Shown: one piece after another, positions 4,430 to 7,470 of the stretch | Numbering within the stretch: the stretch's first letter is position 1 | Layout of the letters: each line of letters opens with the position of its first letter | From: Deltaproteobacteria bacterium UBA2385 | GTDB lineage: Bacteria; Myxococcota_A; UBA796; UBA2385 | Length of the DNA stretch: 7,470 bases | Reading direction: 5' to 3' | Assembly: GCA_002343455.1 (NCBI GenBank) | Contig: DDSR01000098.1 | Location: forward strand, 219 to 7,688 | Program-made: the position numbers and the translations under genes | Notes under the pieces: generated by a model | Seen by the model: only the letters and a program-made list of their open reading frames with translations | The model's database searches: none | What the model was told of the DNA's origin: nothing

Positions 4430-6130
4430 ATGCCCGCCGTCGTGACCTACTGCCGCGTCTCGTCTGAAGAGCAGGCCGAGAAGGACATCTCCATCCCCGC
4501 CCAGCGCAAGGCCCTGCTCCGCTGGGTCGCCGACCAGCCGGCCCTGCGCATGGCCGCAGAGTTCGTCGACGAGGGGATCTCCGCCTACGCTCCCGCCGAC
4601 AAGCGCCCCGGCTTCTGCGAGATGGTGAGCTTCTGCCGCAAGAACGACGTGCAGTTCATCCTCGTCCACAAGCTCGATCGTTTCAGCCGCAACCGCGAGG
4701 AGTCCATCCTCTTCAAGAGCTTGCTCCGCAAGCACGGGGTGCAGGTCAAGTCGGTCACCGAGAACTACGACCCCGAGACCCCCCAGGGCTTCCTCTACGA
4801 AGGGATGATCGAGGTCATCAACCAGTTCTACTCGATGAACCTCGCGACCGAGACCATGAAGGGCATGCGTGAGAACGCCGAGCGGGGCTGGCACAACGGC
4901 GGGCGCACGCCCTACGGCTACCTGCTGGAGCGGGTGGACGAGAAGGGTCGCGAGCGGGGTCGGCTGGTGCCTGGTCCCGAGGAGCACGTCGCCATCGTCC
5001 GCGAGATGTTCGACCTCTCCGTGCACCACGGCTACGGCGGAAGGCGCATCGCCAACCTGCTGAACGGCCGAAAGGTGCCCGCGCCGACCCGCACGCACTG
5101 GAACGCATCGACGGTCAACAACATCCTGGAGAACCCCGTGTACGCCGGGGACATCGTCTGGATGAAGAGCCAGAAGGCCGGCCGCACCGGGCGGGTCGCG
5201 ACCGCCGAAGACGAGCGCATCATCCACCGCGACGCCCACGAGGCGATCGTCGACCGCACGACCTGGGAGCGGCGGCAGGAGCTCTCCACCCAGCGGCAGT
5301 TCGTGGTCCACAAGAGCACGCGCAAGTCGGTCGACTACCTGCTCTCCCGCCTCATCCGCTGCGAGCACTGCGGCAGCAACTTCATCGGCCGCCGCCACAC
5401 CTACAAGGCACAAGACGGCCGATCCGTCACCCAGCTCAGCTACTACTGCTCCGGCTACCTCTACAAGGGCCGCTCCGTCTGCCCCTCGCTCCCCGTCGAC
5501 GCCGCCTGGGTGGAGGGCTTCGTCCTGGACATCATCCAGGCCCGGCTCTGCGAGAAGGAGGCCTGGGAGGACCTGGAGGCTCGGCTGCGCGCCCGCATCG
5601 ACGGCCGCCGCCGCAAGTACGGGCAGGACCCCAAGGCCGCCGAGGCCCGGCTCGCCGACGTCGACCGGAAGATCCACAACTACTACGCCGCCATCGGTGC
5701 CGGCCTCGACCCGCTGGTCTGCAAGGCCAGGGTCGAGGAGCTCCGGGTCCAGCGCGAGCAGGTCGAGGCCGAGGCCGTCGTCCTGCGCAAGGAGGACTAC
5801 TACACCGCGGCCCTGGAGAAGAACCTGGGGGCGCTGCACCGCTTCCGCGCGGCCTTCCGGGACGGCTTCGCCCGGCTGCCCTTCGGCCTGCGCCGGGAGA
5901 TCGTGCTGCACTTCATCGACAACATCGTCGTCCACGACCGCCGCGAGCTGCGGGTGCTCTTCCAGGTGCCCTTCGACGGGATGGGGGTGGAGCACCTCTG
6001 CGACGAGGCCGAGGGCCAGAACGGCAGAAGGCCCGCCGGGGAGGCGGGCCTTCGGGGGTTGCCTGACTTTTTTCCGTCAGGAGCAGAATGGCTCCGGCTG
6101 CTGGACTTGAACCAGCGACCTAGCGGTTAA
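4430..6130 (+). CDS. Large serine recombinase (site-specific integrase)
   Basis: Catalyses integration and excision of the element by serine-mediated strand exchange. From ATG 4430 the protein is 566 aa. The resolvase domain (about 3-150) has Y-C-R-V-S-S with catalytic Ser11 and Arg9, then H-K-L-D-R-F-S-R-N (80-88). The Recombinase domain (about 160-245) includes T-P-Y-G-Y and N-P-V-Y-A-G. A zinc ribbon uses C311, C314, C340 and C351. A coiled-coil-like segment follows (about 400-455). Start: AGGAG five bases upstream decides for 4430; the frame is open back to 4046 but that part crosses the repeat array and promoter. The C-terminal end is odd: residues 533-541 are encoded by an 11-bp hairpin and residues from about 554 by the tRNA-Asn gene, so the last segment (L-L-D-L-N-Q-R-P-S-G) is translated tRNA. 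The native C terminus may differ in the excised element. Confidence 0.95.
   Translation: MPAVVTYCRVSSEEQAEKDISIPAQRKALLRWVADQPALRMAAEFVDEGISAYAPADKRPGFCEMVSFCRKNDVQFILVHKLDRFSRNREESILFKSLLRKHGVQVKSVTENYDPETPQGFLYEGMIEVINQFYSMNLATETMKGMRENAERGWHNGGRTPYGYLLERVDEKGRERGRLVPGPEEHVAIVREMFDLSVHHGYGGRRIANLLNGRKVPAPTRTHWNASTVNNILENPVYAGDIVWMKSQKAGRTGRVATAEDERIIHRDAHEAIVDRTTWERRQELSTQRQFVVHKSTRKSVDYLLSRLIRCEHCGSNFIGRRHTYKAQDGRSVTQLSYYCSGYLYKGRSVCPSLPVDAAWVEGFVLDIIQARLCEKEAWEDLEARLRARIDGRRRKYGQDPKAAEARLADVDRKIHNYYAAIGAGLDPLVCKARVEELRVQREQVEAEAVVLRKEDYYTAALEKNLGALHRFRAAFRDGFARLPFGLRREIVLHFIDNIVVHDRRELRVLFQVPFDGMGVEHLCDEAEGQNGRRPAGEAGLRGLPDFFPSGAEWLRLLDLNQRPSG
6027..6053. terminator. Strong hairpin, possible bidirectional terminator
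   Basis: GAAGGCCCGCC (6027-6037) pairs perfectly with GGCGGGCCTTC (6043-6053) around a five-base loop. It lies between the convergent recombinase and tRNA genes, where a terminator is expected, yet inside the recombinase frame. The nearest plus-strand T-run (6068-6073) is 14 bases away and there is none on minus, so intrinsic termination is likely but not canonical. Confidence 0.5.
6062..6081. repeat. Short inverted repeat with T6 centre next to tRNA 3' end
   Basis: CCTGAC (6062-6067) and GTCAGG (6076-6081) flank TTTTTTCC. It lies seven bases from the tRNA CCA end. It could be part of the element's attachment-site arm or a weak terminator; six base pairs allow chance. Confidence 0.35.
6089..6130. 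other. Probable attachment-site region (att) in the tRNA 3' half
   Basis: The integrase gene adjoins the 3' end of the tRNA and the element lies on that side, the classical arrangement in which integration restores the tRNA 3' end. The exact crossover bases cannot be fixed without the other end of the element or an empty site. Confidence 0.4.
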
Positions 6131-6163
6131 CAGCCGCTTGCTCTACCGCTGAGCTACGCCGGA
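6089..6163 (-). tRNA. tRNA-Asn (anticodon GTT)
   Basis: Read on minus, the gene folds as a cloverleaf: acceptor TCCGGCG, D arm GCTC-AGCGGTA-GAGC, anticodon arm AGCGG-CTGTTAA-CCGCT with anticodon GTT, variable AGGTC, T arm GCTGG-TTCAAGT-CCAGC, acceptor return AGCCGGA, discriminator G and encoded CCA (6091-6089). All stems pair except the seventh acceptor pair, which is G7 against A66. That mismatch, together with the T-loop TTCAAGT, may reflect a 3' half supplied by the integrated element. The gene runs convergently into the recombinase gene, whose stop codon (6128-6130) lies inside it. Confidence 0.95.
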
Positions 6164-6213
6164 ACAGCGGAATTGCCGAGGCGGCCCCCGAAAGGCCCGT
6201 CGGCGAGGGCGGG

Positions 6214-6243
6214 CTTATAGCAACAGCTTCGGCGCCGCGCCAG
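6214..6243 (-). promoter_or_regulatory. Candidate promoter of tRNA-Asn
   Basis: On minus, TATAAG (6219-6214) is preceded at 18 bp by CTGGCG (6243-6238), a weak -35. It is placed about 50 bases upstream of the tRNA 5' end, consistent with a processed tRNA precursor. Confidence 0.4.
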
Positions 6244-6347
6244 CCCGCACGACGCTCAAATAGTCGCGGCCAAATCCCGCCGCAAGGGTCTCGATCGCCG
6301 CCGCGGCCGGGGCGGCACGGCGCATGCTCCGGCTGCGAAGGCGGGGC

Positions 6348-6374
6348 TTCCGGCCGCCCGGGCTCCGCTATAAT
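6348..6374 (+). promoter_or_regulatory. Candidate sigma-70-type promoter of the transketolase-like gene
   Basis: A perfect TATAAT at 6369-6374 stands out in GC-rich DNA; a weak TTCCGG (6348-6353) lies 15 bp upstream. Predicted start is about 6381, some 22 bases before the ATG. The rest of 6164-6402 shows no gene. Confidence 0.5.
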
Positions 6375-6402
6375 GGCTTCGCGAGGGAGGACCGCGAGCG
6401 AC

Positions 6403-7470
6403 ATGGAGAAAGGCCCCAACCCGAAGGAGACGCCGGCCGCCGGCACCGCCCGAATCGGCGCGCGCGGCAACGATCCGCTGGCCGAGATCGCGGCGCTCGA
6501 GAAGAAGATCCTGTGGCTCTCGTCGTGGACGATCCACAACGCCAACCATCTGCGCGAGAGCCGCGACGGCCTGAAGGTGGGCGGCCACCAGGCCTCCTCG
6601 GCTTCGGTCGCGACTTTGATGGCCGCGCTCTATTTCAACGTGCTGCGCCCCGAGGACCGCGTCGCGGTGAAGCCGCATGCGAGCCCGGTGTTCCACGCGA
6701 TCCAGTATCTGTTCGGCCGCCAGACGCAGGCGAAGCTCGAGCGCTTCCGCGCGCTCGGCGGCGCGCAGGCCTATCCCTCGCGCACGAAGGACGTCGACGA
6801 CGTCGATTTCTCGACCGGCTCCGTCGGCCTGGGCGTCGCGATGACGAGCTTCGCCGCGCTGGTGCAGGACTATCTCGCCGACAAGGGCATGCTGCCGCAC
6901 CAGAAGGGGCGCATGGTGGCCATCGTCGGCGACGCCGAGCTCGACGAGGGCAACATCTACGAGGCGATGCTCGAGGGCTGGAAGCACGACGTCCGGAACG
7001 TCTGGTGGGTCATCGACTACAACCGCCAGAGCCTCGACAACGTCGTCTCCGACCGCCTGTTCTACCGCATCGACCGCATGTTCCTGGCGATGGACTGGCG
7101 CGTCGTCACGCTGAAATACGGCAAGAAGCTCGAGGCCGCCTTCGCCGGGCCGGACGGCGACGCGCTGCGCCAGTGGATCGACGATTGCCCGAACCCGGTC
7201 TATTCGGCGCTCGTTTTCAAGGGCGGCCCCGGCTGGCGCGCGCATCTCACCGCCGACATCGGCCACAAGCCCGGCATCCGCGCGCTGCTCGATCGGCTCG
7301 ACGACGCGGCGCTGCATGCGCTGATGACCAACCTCGCCGGCCACGATCTCGAAACCGTGCTCGAGGCGTTTCACGCGGTGCCCGACGACAAGCCGACCGC
7401 GTTCATCTGCTACACGATCAAGGGCCACGGCCTGCCGTTCGCCGGGCACAAGGACAACCACGCCGGCCTC
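6403..7470 (+). CDS. Transketolase / AceE-type pyruvate dehydrogenase E1-like enzyme (partial, 3' end outside window)
   Basis: The first 356 codons of a thiamine-diphosphate enzyme. Visible signatures: G-G-H-Q-A-S-S-A-S (60-68) and K-P-H-A-S-P (90-95), matching the substrate/cofactor histidine regions of AceE-type E1 and transketolases; F-S-T-G-S-V-G-L-G (136-144); and the ThDP/Mg motif G-D-A-E-L-D-E-G-N (176-184) followed by I-D-Y-N-R-Q-S-L-D (204-212). The spacing resembles homodimeric pyruvate dehydrogenase E1 more than pentose-phosphate transketolase, and such alphaproteobacterial proteins are often simply named transketolase. It is cytosolic, with no signal peptide. Start: ATG 6403 follows TATAAT; a GGGAGG lies 12 bases upstream, a little far. 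Mixed TAT/TAC use and frequent GCG separate it from the element genes, so it is read as chromosomal. The substrate (pyruvate or a sugar phosphate) cannot be settled from this half. Confidence 0.88.
   Translation, partial: MEKGPNPKETPAAGTARIGARGNDPLAEIAALEKKILWLSSWTIHNANHLRESRDGLKVGGHQASSASVATLMAALYFNVLRPEDRVAVKPHASPVFHAIQYLFGRQTQAKLERFRALGGAQAYPSRTKDVDDVDFSTGSVGLGVAMTSFAALVQDYLADKGMLPHQKGRMVAIVGDAELDEGNIYEAMLEGWKHDVRNVWWVIDYNRQSLDNVVSDRLFYRIDRMFLAMDWRVVTLKYGKKLEAAFAGPDGDALRQWIDDCPNPVYSALVFKGGPGWRAHLTADIGHKPGIRALLDRLDDAALHALMTNLAGHDLETVLEAFHAVPDDKPTAFICYTIKGHGLPFAGHKDNHAGL

Larger units (their letters stand above)
1..6130. mobile_element. Right end of an integrated element inserted at tRNA-Asn
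   Basis: A serine recombinase gene abuts and runs into the 3' end of a tRNA-Asn gene, and beyond it comes a divergent replication operon with a PrimPol-SF3 primase and a Bro-N protein, all typical cargo of phages and integrative plasmid-like elements. Right of the tRNA an ordinary metabolic gene begins with different codon habits (TAT and TAC mixed, GCG common), whereas all 20 recombinase Tyr codons are TAC. The right boundary must lie within or beside the tRNA 3' half; 6130 is the recombinase stop and only an approximate limit. The left boundary and the other att copy lie outside. No capsid, portal, relaxase or type IV secretion gene is visible, so the element class stays open. Confidence 0.65.

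Noticed and set aside
4418..5995. 525-aa minus-strand open frame
   Set aside because: It is opposite the serine recombinase, whose catalytic motifs and zinc ribbon are plain.
6256..7461. 401-aa minus-strand open frame
   Set aside because: It is opposite the transketolase-like gene, which has ThDP motifs and an upstream TATAAT.

Overview
The window looks like the right-hand end of an integrated genetic element (about 1-6130) joined at a tRNA-Asn gene to bacterial chromosome (about 6131-7470). The chromosomal side reads as alphaproteobacterial: a tRNA-Asn(GTT) with encoded CCA, and the first half of a transketolase / AceE-type pyruvate dehydrogenase E1-like enzyme. The element side is also GC-rich but uses codons differently: all 20 Tyr codons of the recombinase are TAC, against 5 TAT and 5 TAC in the chromosomal gene. 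Taxonomy is inferred from recognisable protein and tRNA features only; no search was run.

Layout. On the minus strand a tightly packed operon runs leftward from about 4058: a 78-aa unknown protein, a 77-aa unknown protein (ATGA overlap), a Bro-N domain antirepressor-like protein, a PrimPol/D5-type primase with SF3 helicase, and the start of a TubC-docking-like protein (TGATG overlap) that leaves the window at base 1. On the plus strand a 566-aa large serine recombinase (4430-6130) points rightward. Its reading frame runs into the tRNA-Asn gene (6089-6163, minus strand) and ends there, so its last 13 or so residues are encoded by tRNA sequence. This is the expected geometry of an integrase next to its attachment site. 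A small intergenic region with a TATAAT box leads to the truncated chromosomal gene.

The most striking part is the 371-bp gap between the two divergent transcription units (4059-4429). It holds a candidate sigma-54 promoter facing each way: GG/GC elements at 4116-4115 and 4104-4103 on minus, and at 4375-4376 and 4387-4388 on plus, each with the exact 10-nt GG-to-GC interval. Almost exactly midway lies an array of six units with an exact 21-bp period (4180-4305), each with a 9-bp core close to GAGCCGCAT and a 12-bp unrelated spacer. Each predicted start site also overlaps an inverted repeat. I read this as a control region that could switch replication/antirepressor genes and the integrase together, driven by a shared helically phased enhancer-like array. 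The alternative is that the repeats are replication iterons for the primase-helicase. No sigma-54 activator gene is visible in the window.

Working together, the recombinase would integrate and excise the element, the primase-helicase would start its replication, and the Bro-N protein and the small proteins may regulate it. The left end of the element, structural or conjugation genes and the second att site are not in the window, so phage, ICE and other integrative plasmid-like elements cannot be told apart.
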